A stretch of DNA of 64,000 nucleotides, from positions 124,001-188,000 of the forward strand of contig NZ_NPDX01000004.1 of assembly GCF_002811945.1 (NCBI RefSeq), given 5' to 3'. Made by a program: the position numbers and the translations under genes. A model generated the notes under the pieces. It was not told where the DNA came from, did not search any database, and saw only the letters and a list, made by a program, of their open reading frames with translations. Positions 18,163 through 27,089 of this stretch are shown here, in pieces (position 1 is the first letter of the stretch; each line of letters begins with the position of its first letter). This stretch comes from Leptospira harrisiae (lineage in GTDB: Bacteria; Spirochaetota; Leptospiria; Leptospirales; Leptospiraceae).

Positions 18163-19608
18163 ATGAAAGAATATAAACTTTGGATTGATGGAAAGTGGAC
18201 AAACACAAGTGGTGGAAAACTCATGGACATCGAAGATCCAGCCACTGGCAAAAAAATTGCTAAGGTGATCGACGCAAGTGTGGCCGATGTTGACAAAGCT
18301 GCCAAAGCCGCACATAAAGCTTTTTATGATGGAAGATGGTCTGGCCTCACTCCAGGGGAACGTTCTAAAGCCATTTGGAAACTTGCTGATCTTTTAGAAG
18401 AAAAAACAAAAGAGTTTGCGAAAGCAGAATCCCTGAATGCAGGGAAACCTTATAAAAACTTAAGCCTTGCGGGTGACATTCCTTTTGCAGTCGATAACAT
18501 TCGTTTTTTTGCAACAGCAGCTCGTGACGTACATGGAAGTCGTGCAAACGAATACCAACCTGGATACACTTCTATCTTACGCCGGGAACCCGTTGGTGTG
18601 GTAGGCCAAATTGCTCCTTGGAATTATCCTCTACTTATGGCCGTTTGGAAGTTTGGACCTGCTCTTGCTGCCGGTTGTACAATCATTCTAAAACCAGCAC
18701 CAGGAACACCAATCACCTCTCTCATGTTAGCTGAGCTAACGAAAAAAGCAGGAATCCCTGATGGTGTGATCAATATTGTCACCGGTGGAAATGCCACAGG
18801 CCAAGCCATAGTCGACCATCCACTTGTCAGAATGGTTTCTCTTACCGGCTCCACAGGAACTGGAAAAAATATTATGAAGTCGGCTTCCGATTCCTTAAAA
18901 CGAGTGCATTTAGAACTCGGGGGAAAAGCACCACTTCTAGTGTTTGATGATGTGGACGTAAATCTTTTTGCCGCCAAAGCGACATTTGGTGCCACTTGCA
19001 ATTCAGGACAAGACTGCACTGCTGCCACTAGAATCATCGTTCCCAAATCCTTACAGAAAAAAATCACCAATGCTGTTGTGGATGCAATGAAAGCTGTACA
19101 AGTGGGTGATCCCTTTAATGACAAAACAGAAATGGGCCCACTCATCTCTGCCATCCACAGAGAACGTGTCCTTGGGTTTATGGATCGTGCCAAAAAACAA
19201 GGAGCAAAAATTCTCACTGGTGGATCTATCCCCAAAGGTCTAGACAAAGGATACTTTTTTGCACCGACTGTCATCACCGATGTCAAACAAAACTATGACA
19301 TAGTGCAGAACGAAATTTTTGGTCCGGTTCTTACCATCCAAACTTACGACAAAGAAGAAGAAGGAATTAAACTGGCAAACGATGTCAATTACGGTCTTGC
19401 TTCTTCCATCTGGACAAAGGACATAGCGCGCGCTATGCGAGTTGCAAAACAATTTGAATTTGGAACCGTTTGGATCAATGATCATCTTCCTCTTGCATCG
19501 GAAACACCTCATGGTGGATTCAAACAATCAGGTTTTGGAAAGGATCTCTCTATCGAATCAGTAGGTGATTATTTGATCACTAAACATGTAATGGTGGGTG
19601 GGGTTTAA
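18163..19608 (+). CDS. patD: Gamma-aminobutyraldehyde dehydrogenase (PatD/Prr-like)
   Basis: This 481-residue aldehyde dehydrogenase has Glu251 (HLELGGK) and catalytic Cys285 in SGQDCTAATR. The GQDCTA context is characteristic of the aminobutyraldehyde dehydrogenase group (E. coli YdcW/PatD), as opposed to the GQTCVC context of GabD two genes upstream. It would oxidise 4-aminobutanal, formed from putrescine, to GABA. Betaine-aldehyde dehydrogenases are close relatives and remain an alternative. It ends with HGGFKQSGFGKDLSIES. The gene is third in the gabD-gabT-patD string, and no terminator hairpin is obvious before the DUF389 gene 42 bases downstream. Confidence 0.85.
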   Translation: MKEYKLWIDGKWTNTSGGKLMDIEDPATGKKIAKVIDASVADVDKAAKAAHKAFYDGRWSGLTPGERSKAIWKLADLLEEKTKEFAKAESLNAGKPYKNLSLAGDIPFAVDNIRFFATAARDVHGSRANEYQPGYTSILRREPVGVVGQIAPWNYPLLMAVWKFGPALAAGCTIILKPAPGTPITSLMLAELTKKAGIPDGVINIVTGGNATGQAIVDHPLVRMVSLTGSTGTGKNIMKSASDSLKRVHLELGGKAPLLVFDDVDVNLFAAKATFGATCNSGQDCTAATRIIVPKSLQKKITNAVVDAMKAVQVGDPFNDKTEMGPLISAIHRERVLGFMDRAKKQGAKILTGGSIPKGLDKGYFFAPTVITDVKQNYDIVQNEIFGPVLTIQTYDKEEEGIKLANDVNYGLASSIWTKDIARAMRVAKQFEFGTVWINDHLPLASETPHGGFKQSGFGKDLSIESVGDYLITKHVMVGGV

Positions 19609-19650
19609 AAACTAAATTACAAATAAAGGCAATCGGATGTCTAAGAGACT

Positions 19651-20958
19651 ATGGCATCTCAAAAGAATCCGATTGTTTCTATTTTTCAATGGTTAGCACC
19701 AAGATTCCATCTCTTTGATGATTTGGATAAACCAGGCACGATTGAGTCCATTCAAAAAGGTGCTGAATTAAAAGGATCCAATCTCTGGACTTTGATCTTT
19801 GCGATTTTTATTGCAAGCATCGGACTCAATGTCAACTCCACTGCTGTCATCATCGGCGCCATGCTCGTTTCTCCTCTAATGGGACCCATAGTCGGGATTG
19901 GATTTGCTGCCGCAACTAACGACTTTGACAACTTAAAAAAATTCCTTCGTGCATTGGCACTGGCCACACTCGCAAGTATAACCACTTCATTTATTTACTT
20001 TTCCTTATCACCGATTAGCGAAGCACAGTCGGAACTACTCGCAAGAACCTCACCAACCATTTACGATGCACTGATCGCCATCTTTGGTGGTGCCACAGGA
20101 ATCATCGCCAATACAAGAAAAGAAAAAGGAACCGCCATTGCCGGTGTTGCCATTGCGACCGCTCTTATGCCCCCACTCTGTACTGCAGGGTATGGCCTTT
20201 CGCAAGGGAACTGGTCTTATTTTTTTGGCGCCAGTTATCTTTATCTAATCAATTCCATCTTCATTGCCATCACTACCTTTATTTTTGTTCGGTATATGGA
20301 ATTTCCAAAAGTAAGTTGGGGTTTGTACAAAGAAAAAGAAAGAAAGGTAAAAATTTATTTAGGAATATTTACGCTGGTTCTTCTCATTCCATCCGTCTTT
20401 ACTGCTTATCAAATTGTAAGGTCATCTTACTTTAAAGGAAAAGCAGAAGAATTCATTCGTAGTGAAATTTTAATTGATAACCGGCGAGTTCTGGAAAAAG
20501 AAATCAGATACGAAAAAGAACCGACCATTGAACTCACAATCATTGGCCCTAGAATTGATGAAACCCATGAGAAAGAATTACAAAACAAATTAAAGTATTA
20601 CAACCTAACAAATACAAAACTTATCTTACACCAAGACCTATCCGCAACAAATGTAGATAAATTAAAATTCGAAATCCTATCTGAAATTTATAAAAACCAA
20701 ATGAGTATTGGGCAAACAAACACAGAAATGGTCTCAAAAGAAATTCAGATTTTTTTTCCAAATCTAGTTTCTGCAAGTTTTACAAAAACCAAAAAGTTTG
20801 ATATGAACCAAAACCTATATTTGGATACCAATCTTTTTGATTCGGAATGGACAAAACTCCCAACTCAAAAAGAAAAAATACAACTAGAACGATACTTACA
20901 ACTACGAACGGGAGAAAAACAAATCGAACTGATTACAAGGGAAGTGTTAAAAAACTAG
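19651..20958 (+). CDS. DUF389/TIGR00341-family membrane protein
   Basis: The 435-residue product has a hydrophobic N-terminal half (about 45-260) with five to six membrane helices. It carries the family patterns VIIGAMLVSPLMGPIVGIGFA and GVAIATALMPPLCTAGYG. A soluble C-terminal half (about 265-435) is rich in charged residues. DUF389 proteins are widespread inner-membrane proteins of unknown function. It follows the putrescine catabolism genes in the same orientation and could be read through from them, but no functional link is visible. The gene on its other side converges. Confidence 0.85.
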   Translation: MASQKNPIVSIFQWLAPRFHLFDDLDKPGTIESIQKGAELKGSNLWTLIFAIFIASIGLNVNSTAVIIGAMLVSPLMGPIVGIGFAAATNDFDNLKKFLRALALATLASITTSFIYFSLSPISEAQSELLARTSPTIYDALIAIFGGATGIIANTRKEKGTAIAGVAIATALMPPLCTAGYGLSQGNWSYFFGASYLYLINSIFIAITTFIFVRYMEFPKVSWGLYKEKERKVKIYLGIFTLVLLIPSVFTAYQIVRSSYFKGKAEEFIRSEILIDNRRVLEKEIRYEKEPTIELTIIGPRIDETHEKELQNKLKYYNLTNTKLILHQDLSATNVDKLKFEILSEIYKNQMSIGQTNTEMVSKEIQIFFPNLVSASFTKTKKFDMNQNLYLDTNLFDSEWTKLPTQKEKIQLERYLQLRTGEKQIELITREVLKN

Positions 20959-21012
20959 ATTGAAAATCATCAGAATTTAAGTGTCTATTTTGAAAATTTA
21001 GGTAAAATGTTT

Positions 21013-21660
21013 TTAAACTAAAGCAGCTTGTTTTAAGAAGTCTTTAAAGGTGTCAATGTCCTTTGTGAAAAACACTGGTTTTGGTGCTTTTGTATCTTTC
21101 AAAAGAAACACGATCCCTTGGTTATGGAGAACCACTTGTTCTAATTCTTCAGGTGTGTATGTATAAGTTACATTTCCCGAATGAAACAAAAACTTTCCAT
21201 TTTCTTCCCTCAAACTTCCCGAACCAATTCGTTTGAAATTTTTCAGGCCATCTTCCATAGAATCAATGTCTGATGATTCTTCACCAAACGTAAGTTTACC
21301 GGAATAATCCAAAAACAAAGTGCCTTCAATCTGAAACCTACTTTCCTTGGGAGCCTGAGGCTCTTGTTCCAAATTTCCGTCTTCTGTCGGAAGTAAAACT
21401 TCAGATTTTTGCACTACAGACGGAGTCACTTCTTCTGGCAAAGAATAGGAAAGGTGTTTGTCATCCGAGATGGCTCGTTCCCTTCGAATCCGCTCATCCA
21501 ATTGGGGCGAAACAGAAGGGTTTTGTGGCATACGGTATTGCCCAGGGGTTTGTGTTTTTCTTGGCGAATAGGCAGCTGGTTTGGATTTTTGTGGGGATAG
21601 GGCTACGTAAACAAAACATAGGACACCCACAAGGATCATAGCAAAGGCTGCAAACAACAT
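21013..21660 (-). CDS. Hypothetical single-pass membrane protein
   Basis: This 215-residue protein has one N-terminal transmembrane helix (about residues 3-21) and a proline/serine/lysine-rich linker (22-100). A folded C-terminal segment (about 105-215) looks mainly beta, with GTLFLDYSGKLTF and NVTYTYTPEELEQVVLHNQ. I do not recognise the family. It is transcribed away from the SurA-like gene, with only 35-85 bases between starts, so the two may share a regulatory region. It is probably anchored in the inner membrane with the C-terminal domain outside. Confidence 0.7.
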   Translation of the reverse strand: MLFAAFAMILVGVLCFVYVALSPQKSKPAAYSPRKTQTPGQYRMPQNPSVSPQLDERIRRERAISDDKHLSYSLPEEVTPSVVQKSEVLLPTEDGNLEQEPQAPKESRFQIEGTLFLDYSGKLTFGEESSDIDSMEDGLKNFKRIGSGSLREENGKFLFHSGNVTYTYTPEELEQVVLHNQGIVFLLKDTKAPKPVFFTKDIDTFKDFLKQAALV

Positions 21661-21745
21661 ACTACCTATATTATCTTGCCAAACGACGATTCCCTTGATT
21701 ACATTTTTTCTTTACAAGGGTTTCGGAAACGGAAACGCTTCCTTT

Positions 21746-22987
21746 ATGTTCGAAGAAGAACCCTCTACCCTCAAAGAAAAAATCTATCGTGTGATTATTG
21801 CTCTCTTTTTATTTATATTGGTCGGAACCCTTATCATCACCTTTTTGCCTGGGGACGCCGAACAAAGCCTTGTAGGTGCCATCACTGGCCAAAATTCCAC
21901 CAAAGCAGGGACCATCGCTGGTCGAAGCATTCCGGTGGACTACTTCAACGCAGCAAAACGTGATTGTTACTACCGCTACCAACAATACGGCCGGGAAACA
22001 GCCCAAAATCAGGAACTTCTCAATTCTTGTGCCTTTTCGACTGTTAAGGAAATTTATATTGCCAATGATATTGCAGCAGCCGTTGGTTTCCAAGTTTCGG
22101 AAATCAGCATCAAACGCGAGATGTCTAGGCAAGCCAGAGAAGTTCATAAAGAATCAGTTTCCCAAGCAGGGTATGGGGAAGAAGACTCTCGTTCCCTAAC
22201 AGAAATCTACCAACAAATTTACCGTTCTGCCCCGATGAACTACCGTATCGATTCCGCTACCGGATACGCATTGTACCCTAACTTTTTGGACCAACCATTC
22301 ACTCCCACTGAAAATGAAGTGGAATTGGAAGATGAGGCCAAACGGGCAAAAATTTCTTTCCGCATCGTTGCTGTATCCGAAGTCAACCTCCTGAATGCAG
22401 TGGAAGCCAAAATCAGTATTTCTGACGAAGAACTAAACAAAGAATACGAGAAAGAAAAAAAAGATGGGTCTCTTGCTAAGGATGCTTCGGGAAATTTCGT
22501 CAGTTTTGAATCAAGGAAACCCTTATTACTTTCAAAAATGAAATTTGATCGCAAAAGAAAAGAAGTCGAAATTTGGAAAGGTAGAATTGCTTCCAAAGTT
22601 TCCGAGCCAAATGCTCTGGAAGCCATTGCAGCAGAAACCCTCCAACCAATTGAAACGGTCTCCAATGTTTCTTTGTCTGACTTAAAACTGGTAACATCCA
22701 ATCGTGGCAATAGCTACCGTTTGGCGAACTCTGCAAAATTTTGGGAAACTCTCGCAAACGATCCGTTTAGTAAAAAAACGGTAGTTGGTCCATTTTCCGA
22801 TAACGATAAACAGGTTTATGTGGAATTTGGCGCATTAACCTACGGACAATCCACAGCCAAAAAACCGGCGGACCAAGCTGCAGATTTTTTGAAACAAAGG
22901 CAACTTCTTAGCTTTTTTCTTGAAATAAACCAGTCCTTAGCAGCAGAATACAACGTAGAGAAAAAAGGCCTTCTCTCTTTAGAATAA
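21746..22987 (+). CDS. Membrane-anchored SurA/PpiD-like chaperone-type protein without visible PPIase domain
   Basis: The product is about 413 residues from ATG 21746; an upstream in-frame TTG at 21695 would add 17 residues, but the ATG gives the better N-terminus (MFEEEPSTLKEKIYRVII). One membrane helix (about 15-35) is followed by a periplasmic part. That part is rich in helices and resembles the SurA N-terminal/PpiD chaperone module (AGRSIPVDYFNAAKR, ISDEELNKEYEKEKKDG). I see no parvulin active-site pattern, so isomerase activity is doubtful. Its stop overlaps the cheX-like start by one base (TAATG). A role in envelope protein folding is inferred from architecture only. Confidence 0.65.
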   Translation: MFEEEPSTLKEKIYRVIIALFLFILVGTLIITFLPGDAEQSLVGAITGQNSTKAGTIAGRSIPVDYFNAAKRDCYYRYQQYGRETAQNQELLNSCAFSTVKEIYIANDIAAAVGFQVSEISIKREMSRQAREVHKESVSQAGYGEEDSRSLTEIYQQIYRSAPMNYRIDSATGYALYPNFLDQPFTPTENEVELEDEAKRAKISFRIVAVSEVNLLNAVEAKISISDEELNKEYEKEKKDGSLAKDASGNFVSFESRKPLLLSKMKFDRKRKEVEIWKGRIASKVSEPNALEAIAAETLQPIETVSNVSLSDLKLVTSNRGNSYRLANSAKFWETLANDPFSKKTVVGPFSDNDKQVYVEFGALTYGQSTAKKPADQAADFLKQRQLLSFFLEINQSLAAEYNVEKKGLLSLE

Positions 22988-23451
22988 TGCAAATTAAAGC
23001 CGACTTCATCAACCCCTTCCTGGAAGCAGCTACCATCGTGTTTCGCGATGTCCTACAACAGGATCTCATCCGAGGAAAAATCGGAATCAAGGATTCTCCT
23101 GCGCCAAGCCATGAAATTGCAATCATCATCGGTGTGGTGGGATCTTTTAGTGGGGAAGTGGTTTATAGTATGAACCTCGATGCTGCTTACAAAGTGTCTC
23201 GCAAACTGGTCCCAGGCCTTTCCGATGAAGATGTTAAAAATGAATACAAAGACATCCTAGGTGAGATTGCCAACATGACCACTGGTAATGCGATGAACAT
23301 TTTTACCTCTGCTGGCCAATCTGTAGAAATTACTACACCTAACATCCAAGAAACAAATAACACTTCAGTTCGGTTCAATAAAAAACCAACTCTCTCTATT
23401 AACTTATATTCTAAGTTTGGAAGAATCGAAGTGAATGTTGCGATTGCTTAA
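22987..23451 (+). CDS. cheX: CheX-like chemotaxis phosphatase
   Basis: The 154-residue product begins MQIKADFINPFLEAATIVFRD, as CheX proteins do. It contains the catalytic helix pattern E-x2-N in GEIANMTTGNAMN, with a glycine/valine-rich strand (SFSGEVVYSMN) before it. CheX dephosphorylates CheY-P in spirochaetes and controls motor switching. This copy is not beside cheA or cheY; it is translationally coupled to a SurA/PpiD-like gene. It might be a paralogue acting on another receiver. An intrinsic terminator lies just downstream, inside the converging gene. Confidence 0.82.
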   Translation: MQIKADFINPFLEAATIVFRDVLQQDLIRGKIGIKDSPAPSHEIAIIIGVVGSFSGEVVYSMNLDAAYKVSRKLVPGLSDEDVKNEYKDILGEIANMTTGNAMNIFTSAGQSVEITTPNIQETNNTSVRFNKKPTLSINLYSKFGRIEVNVAIA

Positions 23452-23461
23452 TCGCTAATTT

Positions 23462-24448
23462 TTAAATCGAAGAACCTAAAACCCGGAGTCTCTCTCGGGT
23501 TTCTTTTCTAAAATCATATCCAGGCACGGGAGTTTTTCCTTCCACTCCGTTCATATAGAGTTGATAGTATTTTAGTGCGCGTTCCAAATCTCGTTCTTCC
23601 CAACTACTTTCATAAACCTTTCCCAAGTAATAATGTGCTGGAAGAAACTCTGAAGATTCTTTAAAATTTTTTATGATATTCACAAGTTGGTGGGCAGCAG
23701 AACGAAATTCCTTTTTACGAATGAGTAAAACTGCCATCGCATAATGCGATCTAGGTGTAAGGTCAGGGTGTTTCGGAAACTCAGTCACAAGTTTTAAGTA
23801 TTCTTTATATGCCTTTTCTTCTGAATCAGCATTTCCAATTCGATCCAAAGAGCGTGCCAGTTCAAATTGTGTTTTGATTTTGAGATCAGAATCTTCTTGT
23901 TTTTCGACAAGACCAGCGGAATCCTTTTCTTTCCCATCCAATCCAAAAAGATTTGTATTTTCCACTCGAGAGAACTTTGCAGCATCTCCTTCTTTTCCAT
24001 AAGAATCAGCAAACTCCGATTCGGCGGATTTCTTTTGTCCTCTGGTTAAATAAGCCTTTCCTTTTTGGAAAGAAGCCTTGGATGGATCGATCACTTCCTT
24101 CTTTTTTTTCTTTTTATCCAAAGGTTTTGCGTTTGTAGCAGTAGTCTCTTGACGATCTGACGATTGATTCTTAGTTGTAGTTGATTCTGGATTGTTTTGA
24201 TTGGAAGAAGAGTTTTGAGTTTTGGAATTAATTTCGGAGTTAGAACTTACTATCGATGAACCATCTGTTTGAAGGTTTGTTGGTTTCTCTGTTCGTTCAT
24301 TTCCTGAATCTTTTGTCCAAGTTTCCGGGAATGGTAAAAACAATTCCGTTGTTTGGGCATATAGTATGGGATTACCGTTTAAGATGGCAAAACAAAAGAA
24401 TAACGAAAATGACAAAATAAATTTACGAAACAACAACAAACCCTTCAT
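23462..24448 (-). CDS. Exported TPR-repeat protein
   Basis: This 328-residue protein has a signal peptide (hydrophobic residues 8-25, likely cleavage after NPILYAQ). A long Ser/Thr/Asn/Gln-rich low-complexity linker follows (about 35-110), with a lysine cluster near KKKKKEV. TPR repeats run from about 130 to 328 (KGKAYLTRGQKKSAESEF, HYAMAVLLIRKKEFRSAAHQ, HYYLGKVYESSWEERDLERA). The layout recalls YbgF/CpoB-like periplasmic TPR proteins. It overlaps the upstream membrane-protein gene by four bases (ATGA) and is third in an operon led by an OmpA-family gene, which points to a cell-envelope role. Confidence 0.8.
   Translation of the reverse strand: MKGLLLFRKFILSFSLFFCFAILNGNPILYAQTTELFLPFPETWTKDSGNERTEKPTNLQTDGSSIVSSNSEINSKTQNSSSNQNNPESTTTKNQSSDRQETTATNAKPLDKKKKKKEVIDPSKASFQKGKAYLTRGQKKSAESEFADSYGKEGDAAKFSRVENTNLFGLDGKEKDSAGLVEKQEDSDLKIKTQFELARSLDRIGNADSEEKAYKEYLKLVTEFPKHPDLTPRSHYAMAVLLIRKKEFRSAAHQLVNIIKNFKESSEFLPAHYYLGKVYESSWEERDLERALKYYQLYMNGVEGKTPVPGYDFRKETRERLRVLGSSI
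23479..23508 (+). terminator. Intrinsic terminator of the cheX operon inside the converging gene
   Basis: AAACCCG (23479-23485) pairs with CGGGTTT (23496-23502) around a 10-base loop and is followed by CTTTTC. It lies 28 bases after the cheX stop, but within the last codons of the oppositely oriented TPR gene (stop at 23462), so the same bases encode that protein's C-terminus. Confidence 0.6.
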
Positions 24449-25179
24449 CGTAAATTTTTTGGAATACGTTCTAAACTTCGAGGTTTCCCAAAACCTTCGT
24501 TTGATTCAGGAGGTTTCGGTAATTTCAAAGTTTCTAAATTTTTCTCTTCGTTTTTAGCCTTCACTTTTTTTTCCAAATCAGAAACTCGGTCTAACATCCT
24601 TTGCATACGAAGGTCTGATTCAGAATCGGATTCTGATCCAGTTTTTGAATCTTCTTTTGGTACAACCGGTTGGATATCGATCGGAGCAGGAATCAAACCA
24701 TCACCTGACGGAGTATAGATGGGAGGAACCGATGTGTCTTCTGCTTTTCTATTTCTAAAGTCGTATTCTTTTCCTAAAAAATCTTGTTCTTCAGGGATTG
24801 TATCATGAGTGTATCCATTGGATTCTCTTTCACTGATAAAATCAAATTGCATCCGGCGATTGGATTCGTATTTTAAATCTTCAGGATCAGACATACGAAC
24901 ATCTTTTCTTTTCCGATTGTAGTCCCTTTCAATCTCAGTCAAAAACAAACTTCTAGTATCTTGGGCCAGTTGCATCCCTTGGGGTTTGGCATTTTCCCAA
25001 CCGTTGGTCCATCCCACATAAATTGCCATAATTAGAAAAAATACAAATAATGAGATGGCGATTTTTTTGAGAAGGTCTTGGACTTGTGACGGAATTTTGT
25101 CCACGAGTCCATCAACAGCACCCATCATCTTTTGGGTGTCTACATTGACTTTGGGTATGTTTATATTTTTGATATCCAC
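24445..25179 (-). CDS. Hypothetical inner-membrane protein of the OmpA-TPR operon
   Basis: The 244-residue product has a short N-terminal amphipathic region, one transmembrane helix (about 41-60, IAISLFVFFLIMAIYVGW) and a long charged, mostly disordered tail. The tail includes an acidic/serine segment and a short coiled coil (MLDRVSDLEKKVKAKNEEK). I do not recognise a domain. It lies between the OmpA-family gene (3-base gap) and the TPR gene (ATGA overlap), so the three products are probably made together and may form a trans-envelope assembly. That link is inference. Confidence 0.75.
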   Translation of the reverse strand: MDIKNINIPKVNVDTQKMMGAVDGLVDKIPSQVQDLLKKIAISLFVFFLIMAIYVGWTNGWENAKPQGMQLAQDTRSLFLTEIERDYNRKRKDVRMSDPEDLKYESNRRMQFDFISERESNGYTHDTIPEEQDFLGKEYDFRNRKAEDTSVPPIYTPSGDGLIPAPIDIQPVVPKEDSKTGSESDSESDLRMQRMLDRVSDLEKKVKAKNEEKNLETLKLPKPPESNEGFGKPRSLERIPKNLR

Positions 25180-25182
25180 TGG

Positions 25183-27039
25183 TTACTCTTCCGAAATTTT
25201 AAAGACGACCCTTCGGTTGGTCCCGCGACCTTCTTCGGTCTGATTATCCGCTAATGGAACCGAGGGTCCAAATCCCATCACAGCAATCCGCATCTCTTCT
25301 ATTTTATGTTTAGACTTTAAATAATTAGCAACCGAATTTGCTCTTTCCAGAGACAACTTTTGATTGGCAGATTTGGTTCCCACATTGTCCGTATGTCCTT
25401 CGATAAGAATCTTTAGATTTGCAGATTTCCTTAAAATACCTGCCAATCTGTCTAGTTCTGGCTCCGATTCCTTGGTGAGTTCTGCAGAACGGAAGGCAAA
25501 GAATAAATTGTTCATCACAATTTGGTTTCCTTTTTTCAACTTGGGAAGCACAAGAAGGACAGTTTTTTCTTTGTCTTCTTTTTCTTTACCCACCAAATTG
25601 AGGTTTTGTGAAACAGGGAGGTAACCTTCCTTCTCTCCATAAAACCCATAGTTTTCCTCATACGGAAGTATGATGCTAAATTCGCCAGTAGTTGGATCAC
25701 TCACAGTCGAACCGATGGATTTTTTTCTAGTTAAAGATTCATACTGCACAAAAGCCGAAAGTGGTTTTCCTTCTTCATCAACTACCTTTCCTTTAATCAC
25801 CACCACAGGTTCTGGTTGGAAATGATTGGGAATGGCCGCCATATACAATTCCCCTTCCCGAGAAACATAGGCCCAATTTCCCACTGCCGGGATGCTAAAA
25901 AAATTAACACCTCTTAGGTTAGAAGATAACTCTTGTGGTTCTGACCAAGAAGTCCAGGTATCATTTTGTCTTCTTGTGATAAAAATGGAGATTCCCTCTT
26001 TCCTTCCAGAGGAAGAGAAGTATAAGGTTTTGTCATCGGGAGCAAGGAAAGGTGCCATCTCCTCTTCACCAGTATTGATAGTATTTCCTAAATTGATCCC
26101 TTCTTCAAATATACCAGACTCATTTTGTAAACTTACATACAAATCCAACTTACCAAAATTTTTCTTTTGTTGGGCAGAATAAAGCAAAGTCCGACCACTC
26201 GATGCCAAAGCAGAACCACCAAACACCTGTTGGTTTGGATTGTCTGCTTTTTTATACCAATTGTAAAAACTAGGAAAATTAATTGGGGTTGGCATAGACC
26301 AACCTGATTCTGTTTTACGTGTTTTGTACAGAGGTGCCCGATTTTGAATTTTATCGGTTCGTTCCTTGTATTCCGTTTCTAACTTTGTCAAAACGATATG
26401 AAACTCTTTTGGATTTTGGGCTTCCCTGGATGCAATTTGAGATTTGTACATCATCTCTCGTTTTAAGTTATCCAACATCTCCTCTTCACCAAAATTACCA
26501 AAAACAAAAAGTTCATTCCCACCGGGAAGAGCAGAAATCACCGCAGATGGAAAACGGTTATTGAGTGGAGTAGGAAGTTGTTCTCCTTGCATCCAAAACC
26601 CGTATTGGTCTCGTTTGGCGGCCCAAATTTTCTGTGTGGACCTTCCCCCTTCCTTGACAAGGGCTGTCCAAAATAGAATTTTTCCATCTGGAGTACACTG
26701 CGGGTTAAACGAAAACAGGCCCCCAGTCACATAACGAGGGATTTTTTTTAAAGTCCAATCTGGTGTTTTGCCAGATTCGAATGGTTCCATTTCGTAACGA
26801 ATGGGATTGCAAGTCTCACCTAACACATCGCATAACATCCGTATCTTTTTCCCAGCCAAGTAAGCCAATTCTTCTTGTAAAACACCTGACTGAATCCGAA
26901 AAACTTGTTTGTCTGTGCGGAGGAGATGTCCGGTATTTAAGAGGTCCCCCTCCAAAACCTGGATTCCATTTTTTATACTTTGTGAGCTTGTGAGCCCATT
27001 CCCAAAAAGGAGGAGAATGATGATGAGAATCCGTGCCAT
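25183..27039 (-). CDS. OmpA-family protein with PD40-like beta-propeller and peptidoglycan-binding domain
   Basis: This 618-residue exported protein has a signal peptide (residues 1-20, ending LTSSQS). A central region (about 90-420) holds repeated FSFNPQCTPDGKILFW / SSGRKEGISIFI-type strands resembling a WD40/PD40 propeller. A carboxypeptidase-regulatory-like fold follows (VVDEEGKPLSAFVQYESLT). The C-terminal OmpA domain (about 500-618) has IEGHTDNVGTKSANQKLSLERA, which holds the Asp and Arg used for peptidoglycan binding. It should tie the outer membrane or periplasm to the cell wall. It is first in a three-gene operon and starts 50 bases from the divergent ABC-F gene. Confidence 0.88.
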   Translation of the reverse strand: MARILIIILLLFGNGLTSSQSIKNGIQVLEGDLLNTGHLLRTDKQVFRIQSGVLQEELAYLAGKKIRMLCDVLGETCNPIRYEMEPFESGKTPDWTLKKIPRYVTGGLFSFNPQCTPDGKILFWTALVKEGGRSTQKIWAAKRDQYGFWMQGEQLPTPLNNRFPSAVISALPGGNELFVFGNFGEEEMLDNLKREMMYKSQIASREAQNPKEFHIVLTKLETEYKERTDKIQNRAPLYKTRKTESGWSMPTPINFPSFYNWYKKADNPNQQVFGGSALASSGRTLLYSAQQKKNFGKLDLYVSLQNESGIFEEGINLGNTINTGEEEMAPFLAPDDKTLYFSSSGRKEGISIFITRRQNDTWTSWSEPQELSSNLRGVNFFSIPAVGNWAYVSREGELYMAAIPNHFQPEPVVVIKGKVVDEEGKPLSAFVQYESLTRKKSIGSTVSDPTTGEFSIILPYEENYGFYGEKEGYLPVSQNLNLVGKEKEDKEKTVLLVLPKLKKGNQIVMNNLFFAFRSAELTKESEPELDRLAGILRKSANLKILIEGHTDNVGTKSANQKLSLERANSVANYLKSKHKIEEMRIAVMGFGPSVPLADNQTEEGRGTNRRVVFKISEE

Positions 27040-27089
27040 ACCATACGAAATGTCGGTTGAAACCTCCGATTCCCTTAGAAAATTGACCT

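Noticed and set aside
18624..19286. A 220-residue open frame on the minus strand opposite the aminobutyraldehyde dehydrogenase gene
   Set aside because: It is antisense to a strongly conserved enzyme, has no recognisable domain and has the Ser/Ala/Pro-rich composition typical of a shadow frame.
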